Shown: one piece after another, positions 23,794 to 33,586 of the stretch | Numbering within the stretch: the first letter of the stretch is position 1 | Layout of the letters: each line of letters opens with the position of its first letter | Position numbers and translations under genes: made by a program | The notes under the pieces: model-generated | What the model saw: only the letters and a program-made list of their open reading frames with translations | The model's database searches: none | Told to the model about the DNA's origin: nothing | From: Bacteroidetes oral taxon 274 str. F0058 | GTDB lineage: Bacteria > Bacteroidota > Bacteroidia > Bacteroidales > Paludibacteraceae | Length of the DNA stretch: 64,000 bases | Assembly (NCBI GenBank): GCA_000163695.1 | Contig: GG774889.1 | Span: 1,137,941-1,201,940 of the forward strand | Reading direction: 5' to 3'

Positions 23794-25629
23794 ATGAAAA
23801 ATCTTTTTGTACTGCTCAGACGTTTTATCCCACCATATAAGAAATATGTGCTTCTAACGTTTATATTCAATCTGTTAAGTACCATATTCAATCTCTTCTC
23901 TTTTGCTGCCATTATACCTATCTTACAGATAATATTCAAAGTAAATGTAGAGAGTCACTCTTTTGTAGGTTGGGACTGGTCGTCTGTCGATAGTATTGTC
24001 TATTCGGTGAAAAACAATGCTATGCATTATGTCGAAAATCTCATTGCTGTCAATGGCGAATTTGTGGCTCTGTGTATACTTGCGGGCTTTTTGGTCTCTA
24101 TGACGTTGCTGAAGACGGGTTCCGAGTTTCTTGCGGGTTCTATGCTTATCCCTGTAAGGACGGGCGTGCAACGCGATATACGAAACAAAATATACCGCAA
24201 AATAATGGAGCTGCCCATAGGTTACTTCAACGAAGAACGCAAAGGCGACATAATGAGCCGTATGATGGGCGATGTCAATGAAATAGAGAGCTCTATAATG
24301 AGTTCGCTCGAAATAATATTTAAAAATCCTCTGCTGATATTGGTATATGTGTTTATGCTGTTTATTCTCAGCTGGAAACTCACGCTATTCGTTATCATTC
24401 TACTACCTATAAGCGGTTGGCTCATAGGCAATCTGGGGCGTAACCTAAGAAAAAACTCACTCACAGGTCAGCAACAGATGGGCTCGATGCTATCGCAGAT
24501 AGAGGAGACGCTCGGAGGGATACGTATTGTGAAGGCTTTCAATGCCGAAAATAAGCTCATAGGCAGGTTTGCCAAAATCAACGACCAGATACGCACCACC
24601 TTCGGCAGAATCAATCGTCGTCATCTGCTGGCACACCCTTTGAGCGAGTTTTTGGGCACTATTGTTATCTGCGTACTGCTGCTCTATGGCGGTATGTTGA
24701 TTCTCGACAAATCGAGTTCGCTCGATGCACCTACGTTTATCTACTATCTGGTAGTGTTTTACAGCCTTGTGCCACCGTTCAAAGATTTGTCAAAAGCATC
24801 GTACAGCGTTCAGAAGGGAGTTGCCTCTCTGGAGCGGGTCGACGACGTTCTTAATACCGTCAATACCATTACTACCGAGGGCGATATACCGATAAAGACG
24901 TTCGACTCCGACATAGAGTTTCGTAACGTGTGGTTTCGTTATGGCGAGGCGTGGGTATTGCGTGATATCAACCTGACTATCAAGAAAGGACAGACCGTCG
25001 CTCTGGTCGGACATTCGGGTTCGGGCAAATCTACATTTGTCGACCTTATACCTCGCTTCTACGATGTTACCAAAGGCGATATACTGATAGACGGCAAGAA
25101 TATAAAGACTCTGAATGTCTTCGATTTACGCTCTCTTATGGGCAATGTCAATCAGGAGGCGATACTTTTCAACGATACGTTCGAAAACAATATAACATTC
25201 GGTGTAGAAAACGCCACTCGTGAACAGATAGAGGAGGCAGCCCGTATTGCTAATGCTCACGACTTCATAATGGCTACCGAGCACGGATACCAGACAAATA
25301 TCGGCGACCGAGGCGGTCGTCTGTCGGGAGGGCAGCGGCAGAGAGTCTGCATAGCCCGTGCCGTGCTGAAAAACCCTCCGATAATGATACTCGACGAAGC
25401 TACGTCGGCTCTTGATACACAGTCTGAGCGGCTTGTGCAGAGTGCCCTCGACAGTCTGATGAAAAACCGTACCTCGATAGTAGTAGCACACCGCCTGAGT
25501 ACCATACGGAATGCCGACCTTATATGTGTGCTCAACGACGGCGAGATAGTAGAACGCGGCACTCACGAAGAGTTGCTCAATCTCGATGGACATTACAAGA
25601 GATTGTGCGATGCTCAGAGTTTTAAATGA
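23794..25629 (+). CDS. MsbA-like ABC exporter (fused membrane and ATPase domains)
   Basis: 611 residues from the ATG at 23794 (MKNLFVLLRRF). Six membrane helices in an ABC transmembrane domain (~15-320), then the nucleotide-binding domain with Walker A GHSGSGKST (~406-414), signature LSGGQRQ (~509-515) and Walker B IMILDEATSALD (~529-540). The family includes lipid A flippase MsbA and other lipid or peptide exporters; the cargo is not readable. The stop overlaps the porZ start by four bases, so it is coupled to a T9SS gene, perhaps pointing to an envelope-lipid role. Confidence 0.92.
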   Translation: MKNLFVLLRRFIPPYKKYVLLTFIFNLLSTIFNLFSFAAIIPILQIIFKVNVESHSFVGWDWSSVDSIVYSVKNNAMHYVENLIAVNGEFVALCILAGFLVSMTLLKTGSEFLAGSMLIPVRTGVQRDIRNKIYRKIMELPIGYFNEERKGDIMSRMMGDVNEIESSIMSSLEIIFKNPLLILVYVFMLFILSWKLTLFVIILLPISGWLIGNLGRNLRKNSLTGQQQMGSMLSQIEETLGGIRIVKAFNAENKLIGRFAKINDQIRTTFGRINRRHLLAHPLSEFLGTIVICVLLLYGGMLILDKSSSLDAPTFIYYLVVFYSLVPPFKDLSKASYSVQKGVASLERVDDVLNTVNTITTEGDIPIKTFDSDIEFRNVWFRYGEAWVLRDINLTIKKGQTVALVGHSGSGKSTFVDLIPRFYDVTKGDILIDGKNIKTLNVFDLRSLMGNVNQEAILFNDTFENNITFGVENATREQIEEAARIANAHDFIMATEHGYQTNIGDRGGRLSGGQRQRVCIARAVLKNPPIMILDEATSALDTQSERLVQSALDSLMKNRTSIVVAHRLSTIRNADLICVLNDGEIVERGTHEELLNLDGHYKRLCDAQSFK

Positions 25630-27947
25630 TTGATTGTTGTATGAAAATGAAAGAAATGAATTGTCACAAACTGTTATCGACCGTGCTGTCGCTTGTCGTC
25701 TCGGTCGGTTTATCGGCTCAGATGTCGGTCGGAGTAGGGCAGTGGAAGACCCACCTGTCTTACAATGCTACTACAAGTATAGCTCTTGCTAACGAACGCG
25801 TGTATGCCGTCAGCGAAGGTTCATTATATTCGGTAGGCAAAGAAGACAATTCCGTACAGATATACTCTAAGGTAACGGGACTGTCGGATATCCAGATAGA
25901 GAAAATATTTTACATTGCCGAAAAACAGATGCTATTCGCAAGTTACGGCAATGGTAATATCGATTTCGTAGCCGACGACGGTAGTGTTGTCAACCTATCC
26001 GATATTTATAATAAAAACATAACTGCCGACAAAAAAGTAAACGACCAACTCTATTACGATTCATACCTATATTTGGCAATGCCTTTCGGAATAGTCAAGG
26101 TAGACGTATCAAGAAACGAAATAGCCGACACATATTATTTCAAGGATACCGACGGAATGTATATCAATGCTTTGTCTATCGGTATAGTAGGCGACAGCCT
26201 TTTTGTAACTGCTCCCGACAGGATACTGAAAGCCCCTGCTAAGGGTAAAAACTTAGCAAACTTCGCCAATTGGCAGAAGATAACCGATTTACCCTCAGGG
26301 AAAAACACTAAGTCGGTCGTTTTCGAATCGAAGATATACCTCCTCCAAGAGTCGGGCGATGTCAGCGTATTATCGAACGGTGTATGGACGAGCGGTGTGT
26401 ATAGCGATGTACGCGAAATAAACGTAAGTAACGGACTATTGTTTGTCATTAAAGAGAATGCGATAGAGTTTCCGCAGAAGGTGATGTTCGACTTTCAGCC
26501 GCAAATGGCTGCTTTCGATAGCCAATCTTCTACTATCTGGCTCGCTGCCGCCCGCAACGGCGTATGTAAGATTAGACGCGACAATCTTAACGATAGGTCT
26601 TTCTATAAACCCAACGGTACTCCTTCGACAAACAGCATTTGGCGGATACGCCCAGCAGGTAACAGAATGATTGCCGTTGCGGGCGGCAGGTGGGATGTCC
26701 CCTATGGTACGCCTGCCGATGCGATGATTTACGAGAACGGTCAGTGGACTAACATATCGCAAGGAGAGATAATGTATCGCTTGGGAGTCAAGGCTTATGA
26801 TTTTGTGGATATTGCTGCCGATGCTGCAGACCCTCAGCACTTCTTTATCGGCTCGTGGGGAACAGGGCTTTTCGAGTTCAGACAAGACAGACCGTATCAT
26901 TGGTATCATCAGGGTAATAGCGGATTGCAGAGTGGTGTGGTGGGCAATGTTGTCTTCGACCGTCAAAAACGGCTATGGCTTGCCAATCCCGCCACTTCGT
27001 CTTTGATAAAATATGCTCAACCCAATGGTAGCGAGGAGTATACGATATTGCCTGTCGCCTCTACATCGCTGCAATCGGTTTGGACTACCTCCGACCTGCT
27101 CATAGACAATACCGACCCGAAATACAAATATCTTGTCGTAACTCGTGGTCAAGTCAAGTTTATGGCTATCAATGATAAAGGTACTGATGATTCGGGCGAT
27201 GACGAAGTATTTACCGCTTCTCAGTTTCTCGACCAAGACAATAAAACATTCAGGGCAGAGCACTATATGTGCGGCGTACAGGACAAAATAACGGGGTCGC
27301 TGTGGATAGGTACTACCTCGGGACCTGTCGTGTTACCCAATCCGAGAAATGTTTTCAATAGTAATTATCGCTGCCATAGGGTAAAGATAGCACGTAATAA
27401 CGGTACCGATGAGGCAGACTATATGCTTGCAAATGAGGTGATATCGACGATAGCAATAGATGGTAACAACCGTAAATGGATCGGTACGGAAGGCTCGGGA
27501 GCATACCTCCTTAGCGAAGACGGTACAGAGACAATCCTGCATTTCACTACCGACAATTCGCCTATACTTAGCAATTGGATTCGTACCATCGGTGTCAACC
27601 CCCAGACGGGCGAAGTATTTTTCGGCACCAACAAAGGACTTATTTCGTACCAGGGAGACGCTTCGGAGGCAACCGAAGAGTACGAAAATCTGCACGCATT
27701 TCCCAATCCCGTACGTCCCAATTATCACGGAGACATCACTATCAAAGGACTTGCCGAAAACTCGGTTGTGAAGATTACCGATATACGCGGCAATTTGGTA
27801 TTCGAAACATTTGTAAAGGGAGGTATGGCAGTATGGCACGGTAAGGGTATCGACGGCAAGCGTGTTGCCTCTGGGGTATATCTTGCTGTCTGCAACACCG
27901 CAGATGGCTCTAAGCATGGAGTAGTAAAAATATTGGTACTTAACTGA
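25626..27947 (+). CDS. porZ: Type IX secretion system protein PorZ
   Basis: 773 residues. Signal peptide (ends GLSAQ), then two beta-propeller-like domains with repeated blade motifs (for example WKTHLSYNATTSIALANERVYA at ~35-56, given by position) and a C-terminal T9SS sorting-like domain (NLVFETFVKGG, GKRVASGVYLAVC). This order and length match PorZ, which sits in the attachment complex that delivers anionic lipopolysaccharide to T9SS cargo. Propellers of this kind are often mis-named two-component regulator propellers. The ATG at 25626 overlaps the exporter stop (ATGA); 25641 is an alternative start with a tidier signal peptide. Confidence 0.85.
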   Translation: MIDCCMKMKEMNCHKLLSTVLSLVVSVGLSAQMSVGVGQWKTHLSYNATTSIALANERVYAVSEGSLYSVGKEDNSVQIYSKVTGLSDIQIEKIFYIAEKQMLFASYGNGNIDFVADDGSVVNLSDIYNKNITADKKVNDQLYYDSYLYLAMPFGIVKVDVSRNEIADTYYFKDTDGMYINALSIGIVGDSLFVTAPDRILKAPAKGKNLANFANWQKITDLPSGKNTKSVVFESKIYLLQESGDVSVLSNGVWTSGVYSDVREINVSNGLLFVIKENAIEFPQKVMFDFQPQMAAFDSQSSTIWLAAARNGVCKIRRDNLNDRSFYKPNGTPSTNSIWRIRPAGNRMIAVAGGRWDVPYGTPADAMIYENGQWTNISQGEIMYRLGVKAYDFVDIAADAADPQHFFIGSWGTGLFEFRQDRPYHWYHQGNSGLQSGVVGNVVFDRQKRLWLANPATSSLIKYAQPNGSEEYTILPVASTSLQSVWTTSDLLIDNTDPKYKYLVVTRGQVKFMAINDKGTDDSGDDEVFTASQFLDQDNKTFRAEHYMCGVQDKITGSLWIGTTSGPVVLPNPRNVFNSNYRCHRVKIARNNGTDEADYMLANEVISTIAIDGNNRKWIGTEGSGAYLLSEDGTETILHFTTDNSPILSNWIRTIGVNPQTGEVFFGTNKGLISYQGDASEATEEYENLHAFPNPVRPNYHGDITIKGLAENSVVKITDIRGNLVFETFVKGGMAVWHGKGIDGKRVASGVYLAVCNTADGSKHGVVKILVLN

Positions 27948-27960
27948 TTGAGTGTCGATT

Positions 27961-28686
27961 TTACCCTATTGCCTTCTCCGACAGGCGGTTGAGTATCTCT
28001 TCGTATGCTTCGGATATTTTACCCAAGTCTTTCCGAAAACGGTCACGGTCGAGACTTTCGAGTGTCTTTGTATCCCATAATCGTGTAGTATCGGGCGAAA
28101 TCTCGTCGGCAAGCACCAGAGTGCCGTCGGCAGTACGTCCGAATTCGAATTTTACGTCTACCAGAGTGATTCCTATTTCGGCGAATATTCGTTTCAGGGT
28201 CTCGTTGAGGCGTCTGACGATATCGTGTATCTCGGCGAGTTCGTCGTATGTGCTCAGACCCAGAGCCACAGCGTGATGCTCGTTGATGAGTGGGTCAGAC
28301 AGTTCATCGCTCTTGTATGTTATTTCGTATACCGGTGTAGATAATTGTGTACCGGTTTTCAGCCCGAGTCGCTTTGCCATAGAGCCTGCAGCGATGTTAC
28401 GCACAATAAATTCGAGTTGTATGAGGTGTTTCTTGCGTTTGCAGAGTTGGTCGCGGTCGCTGAGCCGTTTTATGAAGTGTGTATTGAAACCCTCTTCCTC
28501 CAGTTTGTTGTATATCAGAGATGATATTTTGTTGTTCAGAACGCCTTTGTTGGCTATCTGGGCTCGTTTGATACCGTTGTAAGCCAAGGCATCGTCCTTG
28601 TAGTGGATGATTATCTGTTCGGGGTTGTCGGTTGTGAAAACCTGTTTTGTTTTGCCTGTATAAAGTAATTCGCCCTGTATCTCCAT
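27961..28686 (-). CDS. purC: SAICAR synthase
   Basis: 241 residues, full length for the bacterial short form. Joins aspartate to CAIR with ATP in purine synthesis. Family landmarks: LLYTGKTKQVFTT at the N-terminus, the EFIVRNIAAGSMAKRLG block near 100, and FEFGRTADGTLVLADEISPD near 180-200. It starts 14 bases after the FGAM-synthase glutaminase gene on the same strand, so the two purine genes form an operon. It converges with porZ. Confidence 0.96.
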   Translation of the reverse strand: MEIQGELLYTGKTKQVFTTDNPEQIIIHYKDDALAYNGIKRAQIANKGVLNNKISSLIYNKLEEEGFNTHFIKRLSDRDQLCKRKKHLIQLEFIVRNIAAGSMAKRLGLKTGTQLSTPVYEITYKSDELSDPLINEHHAVALGLSTYDELAEIHDIVRRLNETLKRIFAEIGITLVDVKFEFGRTADGTLVLADEISPDTTRLWDTKTLESLDRDRFRKDLGKISEAYEEILNRLSEKAIG

Positions 28687-28700
28687 TTGTTATCAGTTTT

Positions 28701-29522
28701 CTATTTTTGGAAATAATTTACTGCGTTTTCAAAAATTTTCTGTTGTTTATTGCCATATATGTTTTTGAAAAGGTTCTCTTCATAACGCTCCGAATGCCCC
28801 ATTTTACCGAGTATCTGTCCGTTTTCGGAAATCATTCCCTCTATTGCATACATCGAACCGTTGGGGTTGAAAGGCTCTTCCATAGTAATATTGCCGTCTA
28901 AATCTACGTATTGGAATGCTATCTGGTGTTTTTCGAAAAGTTTTTCCGCCAACTCGCTCGAGATGACCAATTTGCCCTCTCCGTGCGACATCGCCACCGA
29001 ATGTATCTCGCCTACCTCGAAACCTGCAAGCCAAGGCGAATTTACAGAACTTACTCTCGTGTTGGCTATCAGTGATATATGTCTGTTTATGTCGTTTCTG
29101 AATAGAGTTGGCGACTCTTCGGTAACCATTCCGAGACGTCCGTAAGGGAGCAGTCCCGATTTTATAAGTGCTTGGAAGCCATTGCAAATACCGATTATTA
29201 AACCGCCTCTGTCGAGCAGGGCGTGTATTTGTTCGGCTATTTTGCTGTTGTTCAGGACATTGGCAATGAATTTACCGCTCCCATCGGGTTCGTCGCCCGA
29301 CGAAAAACCTCCCGACAGGGCAAGTATCTGACATTCGGAGATTTTTCTGCTCATCTCGTCGATAGATTCGAAAATGTCTGCTTCCGTGAGGTTACGAAAA
29401 ACCGATGTAGTAACCTCTGCTCCGGCACGAACAAAGGCTTTGGTCGTATCGTAATCGCAGTTGGTACCTGTGAATACGGGCAAAAAAGCGATAGGTTTGG
29501 TCTGTTGGGTAGGGTGTGTCAT
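28701..29522 (-). CDS. Stand-alone glutaminase domain of FGAM synthase (PurL/PurQ type)
   Basis: 273 residues. A class I glutamine amidotransferase with nucleophile C113 (GICNGFQALI) and H243/E245 (MGHSER), which supplies ammonia for making formylglycinamidine ribotide. Its closest look is not classic PurQ but the C-terminal domain of the long clostridial-type PurL: GTNCDYDTTKAFVRAGAEV, SGGFSSGDEPDGSGKF. Here that domain is a separate gene with its own promoter; no synthetase part is in the window. Upstream of purC in a two-gene operon. Confidence 0.85.
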   Translation of the reverse strand: MTHPTQQTKPIAFLPVFTGTNCDYDTTKAFVRAGAEVTTSVFRNLTEADIFESIDEMSRKISECQILALSGGFSSGDEPDGSGKFIANVLNNSKIAEQIHALLDRGGLIIGICNGFQALIKSGLLPYGRLGMVTEESPTLFRNDINRHISLIANTRVSSVNSPWLAGFEVGEIHSVAMSHGEGKLVISSELAEKLFEKHQIAFQYVDLDGNITMEEPFNPNGSMYAIEGMISENGQILGKMGHSERYEENLFKNIYGNKQQKIFENAVNYFQK

Positions 29523-29578
29523 TTGTCGTCTGTCTGCTTGTTGATTAACTTATAAAAATAGCCGATAGCTATCGTATG

Positions 29579-29586
29579 CAAAGGTA
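29579..29586 (-). promoter_or_regulatory. Promoter -7 element of the glutaminase-purC operon
   Basis: TACCTTTG on the minus strand, 57 bases upstream of the start at 29522. Confidence 0.65.
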
Positions 29587-29634
29587 CAATTTTATTTTTA
29601 ATCGCTATTGATATGAAAAACTATTGCCGACGTA

Positions 29635-30336
29635 TCATTTACTGAATTTTCTCTTTATCTCCTCGAATCTGCCGTCGGACGTGATACGGTAATATCTTGT
29701 TCGTTTCGTTATTTTTCCATTCTTGCGTTTCTCTCCTTTCAGACGTATTGTGTAGTCTTTGTAAATCCAAAAATTTACTACGTTATAATCGGCATTGTCT
29801 CTGTCTGTGTTACCCAAATCGTCCCAAGTATAGCGTATTGCTATTTTTTGTGTTTTTGCATCGACGACTCCTTTGTCGGCAATACACATTTCCCAGTATT
29901 CGCTGTCGCCGTATTCGAAAAACATTACGAAAACCTTGAAGCCTCGGTAGTCTCTCAGCGGGAAAATGGCATTGAGACAGTTGTTTGCATATTCTTCGAA
30001 GGGTATCTTTTTGCCATCGACTATTACCGTTTTGACACCGTTTATCGTACTGTCCCAGCTTCTTTCTGTAAGAGTATCTACATTGATAGCCGACTGTGTA
30101 GTATCTATTCCTAACTTTTTTATGTCGATGTCTCTGCCCTCGAAGAATTTGTCGTCGTCCGTATTATCTTTATCCTCATTGGTTGTGTCGTTTGCCTGAG
30201 CCGTATGTAGTGCCAGCTCGTGTGTCTTGTCGCTTTTTTCGGTAGCGGTATCATTGTTTTGCCCTCTTCCCGACCGACAGGAGCAGAGTACGCTGAAAAA
30301 TATCAATAAAACAAACAAAAACGAAATTCTTTTCAT
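29635..30336 (-). CDS. Putative lipoprotein of unknown function
   Basis: 233 residues. Lipoprotein signal with lipobox FSVLCSC, then an acidic low-complexity linker (~25-65, rich in D, N, T) and a compact beta-rich domain with DYTIRLKGEKRKNGKITKR near the end. No domain recognised. Monocistronic from a -7 box at 30394-30401; the acidic linker resembles the surface-export signals of some Bacteroidota lipoproteins, but the exact motif is not clear. Confidence 0.7.
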   Translation of the reverse strand: MKRISFLFVLLIFFSVLCSCRSGRGQNNDTATEKSDKTHELALHTAQANDTTNEDKDNTDDDKFFEGRDIDIKKLGIDTTQSAINVDTLTERSWDSTINGVKTVIVDGKKIPFEEYANNCLNAIFPLRDYRGFKVFVMFFEYGDSEYWEMCIADKGVVDAKTQKIAIRYTWDDLGNTDRDNADYNVVNFWIYKDYTIRLKGEKRKNGKITKRTRYYRITSDGRFEEIKRKFSK

Positions 30337-30393
30337 ATATTTGGATACTGATCCTCGGGTGTATTACTCTAAAAAATGTAACAAAATTTGATG

Positions 30394-30401
30394 CAAAGAT
30401 A
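30394..30401 (-). promoter_or_regulatory. Lipoprotein gene promoter -7 element
   Basis: TATCTTTG on the minus strand, 58 bases upstream of the start at 30336. Confidence 0.6.
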
Positions 30402-30493
30402 GGTAAAAATATTTTTTCCGAATATCTGAGCCAATTCAAGTTTTATGACAGACATTGATAATAATATATTGCTCTTTTGTCGCAATTTTTTTA

Positions 30494-30501
30494 TACATTT
30501 G
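30494..30501 (+). promoter_or_regulatory. TPR-protein operon promoter -7 element
   Basis: TACATTTG, 52 bases upstream of the ATG at 30553. Confidence 0.55.
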
Positions 30502-30552
30502 CGATAAATTTCAGAAAACGCACGTACAACACAATCTATTGAGCAACAAATA

Positions 30553-32124
30553 ATGGAGCAATTCTACGAATATATTTTTACAGGTTCTTTTGGCGAATAC
30601 AATCTCGAAAGAATGGAGATGATAGAGGATTTTTTTGCTAATGTGGGCAAGAAAAACAAATTTTTCGATTCCGAGACATACGAGGCAGTCATAATGTTTC
30701 TTATCGAACGCAACAATATTACGCAGGCAAGAGAAATACTTTTTACCGCCCGCGAAATGTTTCACGACAACGTCGTATATCGTGCTTTGGAGGTAATAAT
30801 AGAGCTCAAAGATAATCTGACCAAAGCCATATCGCACAGCACTAAGTATTACAAAGAAACGCTTGATATAGTCTTTTTGTTCACAAAGGCAGTAGCCTAT
30901 TTCGATCAGAAAAATTACGATAAAGGAGCGAAAGTTTTCGACAGTTTTTGTAAGAAAGTGGAGAACTCCGACTGGCGTTCGGAGGCTTATCTACAGATGG
31001 CTATCTATCTGAATGGCGATAAATACGAAGTGGTCGACGAACCAGACGAAGAGTTTATGACTCGTACTATGCTTATTAAGAAACTCGTAGATAAGGCATT
31101 GAAATGCAATACCGAAGTCGATGATAAAATGCTGTTTTTCTATGCTCTGCAATTTCAGATGTTGGAGAATGTAAGGGAGGCAAAAACCATACTTAACAGG
31201 ATAATAGACAGCAATTCTTATCACCGCGATGCTTGGAGGTTGCTCTCCGAAATACTCTTCGAAGACGAGCAGTATGCCGAAGCAGCCGAAGCTTACAAAT
31301 ACCGTATCGCTATCAACGATGGCAACACGATGAACCACTTCCAGTGCGGAGTATGCTACAGCAGGCTCGGCAAATGGGCTGATGCTCTGCATTACTACGA
31401 ACTGCAAGAGAAGAATTATCCTGTGATGTTGATGGACAATAAGGAATTCTATTGTACGCTGAAAAACAATCAGGCAGAGTGTCTTATGAAGATGGGAGCT
31501 TTCGACCGTGCTCTCGAATTGTGCCGAAAGACATTGGAGATAGACCCGAATAATTTTCAATCATTGGTAAAAATAGCTCAGTGTCATTATTTTATGGGCG
31601 ATAGCAAAGAGGCGGTAGAGTATCTGCTCAAAGCCCTGAAGATGCACAACGATTATCAAAACAATGAGTACGAGAGTCTTTTCGAGACGGTTGGCGATAT
31701 TTTTACCGAAATATCAGAAAATCAGGAAGATGCCGACAAGCGAGAAAGTCTATATAACTCCGTGTTGGCATACAGCAAATCATTTATGTTTCTCAACGTT
31801 ACGGGCAAAGCCGAGAATAGAAATTTCGAAGACATACAGGTTCAGAATGCCATAAGGATGTTGAAAATAGGGCGTTCGTACACCATACTCGGCGATTATA
31901 CGAGTGCTTTGGTAAATTTTCAGCTTGCCAATTATATGCACTCCGAAATACCCACTCTCCAACTTTTCCTTACTATATGCTACTTCCGCCTTGGGTTTAC
32001 CCAAGAGGCGTTCATACACTTCGAGCGTATCCCGACAAGCGAATTGGAGCAGTTCAAATCGTTTATGCCCGAACTATCTGAGATAGAGAAAAAATACCGC
32101 GAAAACAACAACTTACCAATCTGA
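30553..32124 (+). CDS. Tetratricopeptide-repeat protein
   Basis: 523 residues, no signal peptide, so probably cytoplasmic. Repeated helix pairs with TPR spacing run through most of the protein (for example DAWRLLSEILFEDEQYAEA, LVKIAQCHYFMGDSKEA and RSYTILGDYTSALVNFQLA). TPR proteins hold protein partners; no enzymatic domain is visible. It is followed directly, without a gap, by the DedA gene and then ruvC, so the three form an operon. Confidence 0.8.
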   Translation: MEQFYEYIFTGSFGEYNLERMEMIEDFFANVGKKNKFFDSETYEAVIMFLIERNNITQAREILFTAREMFHDNVVYRALEVIIELKDNLTKAISHSTKYYKETLDIVFLFTKAVAYFDQKNYDKGAKVFDSFCKKVENSDWRSEAYLQMAIYLNGDKYEVVDEPDEEFMTRTMLIKKLVDKALKCNTEVDDKMLFFYALQFQMLENVREAKTILNRIIDSNSYHRDAWRLLSEILFEDEQYAEAAEAYKYRIAINDGNTMNHFQCGVCYSRLGKWADALHYYELQEKNYPVMLMDNKEFYCTLKNNQAECLMKMGAFDRALELCRKTLEIDPNNFQSLVKIAQCHYFMGDSKEAVEYLLKALKMHNDYQNNEYESLFETVGDIFTEISENQEDADKRESLYNSVLAYSKSFMFLNVTGKAENRNFEDIQVQNAIRMLKIGRSYTILGDYTSALVNFQLANYMHSEIPTLQLFLTICYFRLGFTQEAFIHFERIPTSELEQFKSFMPELSEIEKKYRENNNLPI

Positions 32125-32898
32125 ATGTTATATATGAATATCAAATTAGTGAAACCAAAGATACATAGTGCTGTATTACAATATATTTTGCCTTTGTTGT
32201 TTTTATTTTTGTTTGCTATCGGAGCAAAGGCACAGAGTACCGAGAATATTGAAAAAACCTCGTTGTTTTCGAAGGTAGAGACTTGGTATGCCGACAATAT
32301 GAATTATGGCACGATAACTGTCCTGATGGCTGCCGAGAGTTCCATTTTCCCTGTCCCGTCGGAGTTGGTAGTGCCGCCGGCTGCATATATTGCCTCTCGC
32401 GACGATGGACATCTGAATATCTTTTTGGTAATACTCTTTGCTACCATAGGAGCATTGATTGGTGCTACGGTGAATTACTTCGTGCTCGGTATGTGGCTCG
32501 GTCGCAGCGTCATATATAAGTTTGCCGATAGCAGAGTGGGGCGTATGTTGCTACTCAGCAGCGAAAAACTGAAAAAATCCGAAGAGTTTTTTAATAAATA
32601 CGGCAAACTATCGACTTTCATAGGGCGTTTTATTCCCGTTATCAGGCATTTTATCTCGATACCAGCAGGGTTTTCGAAGATGAACTACCCTGCATTTGCC
32701 ATATTTACATTTATAGGTGCCGGACTGTGGAACTGTATCCTTGCTCTGCTTGGATATATGGCTCACGGACAGCAAGATACTATAAACCGTTATTCGCACG
32801 AAATCGGCTATGGACTATTGGTACTGGTGGCTCTTTTGGTGATATATTTTGTCGTAAGATACATTATTCGCAAGAAGAAAAAACAAATGTCTGTCTGA
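32125..32898 (+). CDS. DedA-family membrane protein
   Basis: 257 residues. VTT/DedA-family membrane protein: an N-terminal hydrophobic segment, then the SSIFPVPSELVVPPAAY motif (~72-88) containing the conserved acidic residue in a re-entrant loop, and FIGRFIPVIRHFISIPAGF (~167-185) with the conserved arginines. Members flip or recycle undecaprenyl phosphate or phosphatidylethanolamine and affect envelope charge. Starts directly after the TPR gene's stop; its stop overlaps the ruvC ATG by one base. Confidence 0.87.
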   Translation: MLYMNIKLVKPKIHSAVLQYILPLLFLFLFAIGAKAQSTENIEKTSLFSKVETWYADNMNYGTITVLMAAESSIFPVPSELVVPPAAYIASRDDGHLNIFLVILFATIGALIGATVNYFVLGMWLGRSVIYKFADSRVGRMLLLSSEKLKKSEEFFNKYGKLSTFIGRFIPVIRHFISIPAGFSKMNYPAFAIFTFIGAGLWNCILALLGYMAHGQQDTINRYSHEIGYGLLVLVALLVIYFVVRYIIRKKKKQMSV

Positions 32899-33470
32899 TG
32901 GTCGAAAAAGAGCGAATAATCTTGGGTATAGACCCTGGTACTACTGTTATGGGATATGGTATACTGAGAGTTGTAGGCAAGAAGGTGGAATTTGTAACTC
33001 TCGGTATAATAAATCTACGAGCTATTAAGGATCACTACCTTACGCTTCGTAAAATATCCGAAGAGGTAACTAAGTTGGTCGAAACGTATCTACCCGACGA
33101 ATTGGCTATCGAAGCTCCTTTTTTCGAAAAAAATGTACAATCTATGCTCAAACTCGGCAGAGCACAGGGCGTAGCCATCACTGTGGCTATCACACACGAT
33201 ATACCGATTGCCGAATACGCTCCGTTGAAGATAAAAATGGCTATAACCGGACAGGGGCGAGCCTCCAAAGAGCAGGTTGCAGCTATGTTGTGTAAGATTC
33301 TAAAAATATCTCCGAGTTCCCTCCCGAAAGAGCTTGATGCAACCGACGGACTTGCCGCCGCATATTGCCACTATCTACAGACATCTACTGCGGCGGAGAC
33401 CGATACCAAACGATACAAAAATTGGAAAGATTTTGCCGTAAAAAATCAAAAACGTATAAAAACTCAATAA
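32898..33470 (+). CDS. ruvC: Holliday junction resolvase RuvC
   Basis: 190 residues from the ATG at 32898, which overlaps the DedA stop (TGATG). Nuclease that cuts Holliday junctions with RuvAB in recombinational repair. Metal-binding acidic residues are visible: D12 (GIDPGTT), E72 (AIEAPF) and the ELDATDGLAAA cluster at 145-155. The open frame extends upstream through the DedA gene, but the family start aligns with MVEKERIILGIDPG. Last gene of its operon. Confidence 0.95.
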   Translation: MVEKERIILGIDPGTTVMGYGILRVVGKKVEFVTLGIINLRAIKDHYLTLRKISEEVTKLVETYLPDELAIEAPFFEKNVQSMLKLGRAQGVAITVAITHDIPIAEYAPLKIKMAITGQGRASKEQVAAMLCKILKISPSSLPKELDATDGLAAAYCHYLQTSTAAETDTKRYKNWKDFAVKNQKRIKTQ

Positions 33471-33572
33471 CATTAATGCTCGTATTTTGCTTATAAACAA
33501 AGTTTTATGTAGGTATTGACAAAATCAATGTATTTATAAATAAAATCTGTTGTCCGTAATGAATATTGATTG

Positions 33573-33580
33573 TACTTTTG
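33573..33580 (+). promoter_or_regulatory. Promoter -7 element of a putative small RNA
   Basis: TACTTTTG with a TTG 20 bases upstream at 33550-33552, fitting the Bacteroidota -33/-7 arrangement. No coding frame follows before the terminator at 33676-33711. Confidence 0.6.
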
Positions 33581-33586
33581 CACCGC

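Noticed and set aside
25626..27947. Two-component regulator propeller protein
   Set aside because: It has propeller blades but no kinase or DNA-binding part; the T9SS-type C-terminus and length fit PorZ better.
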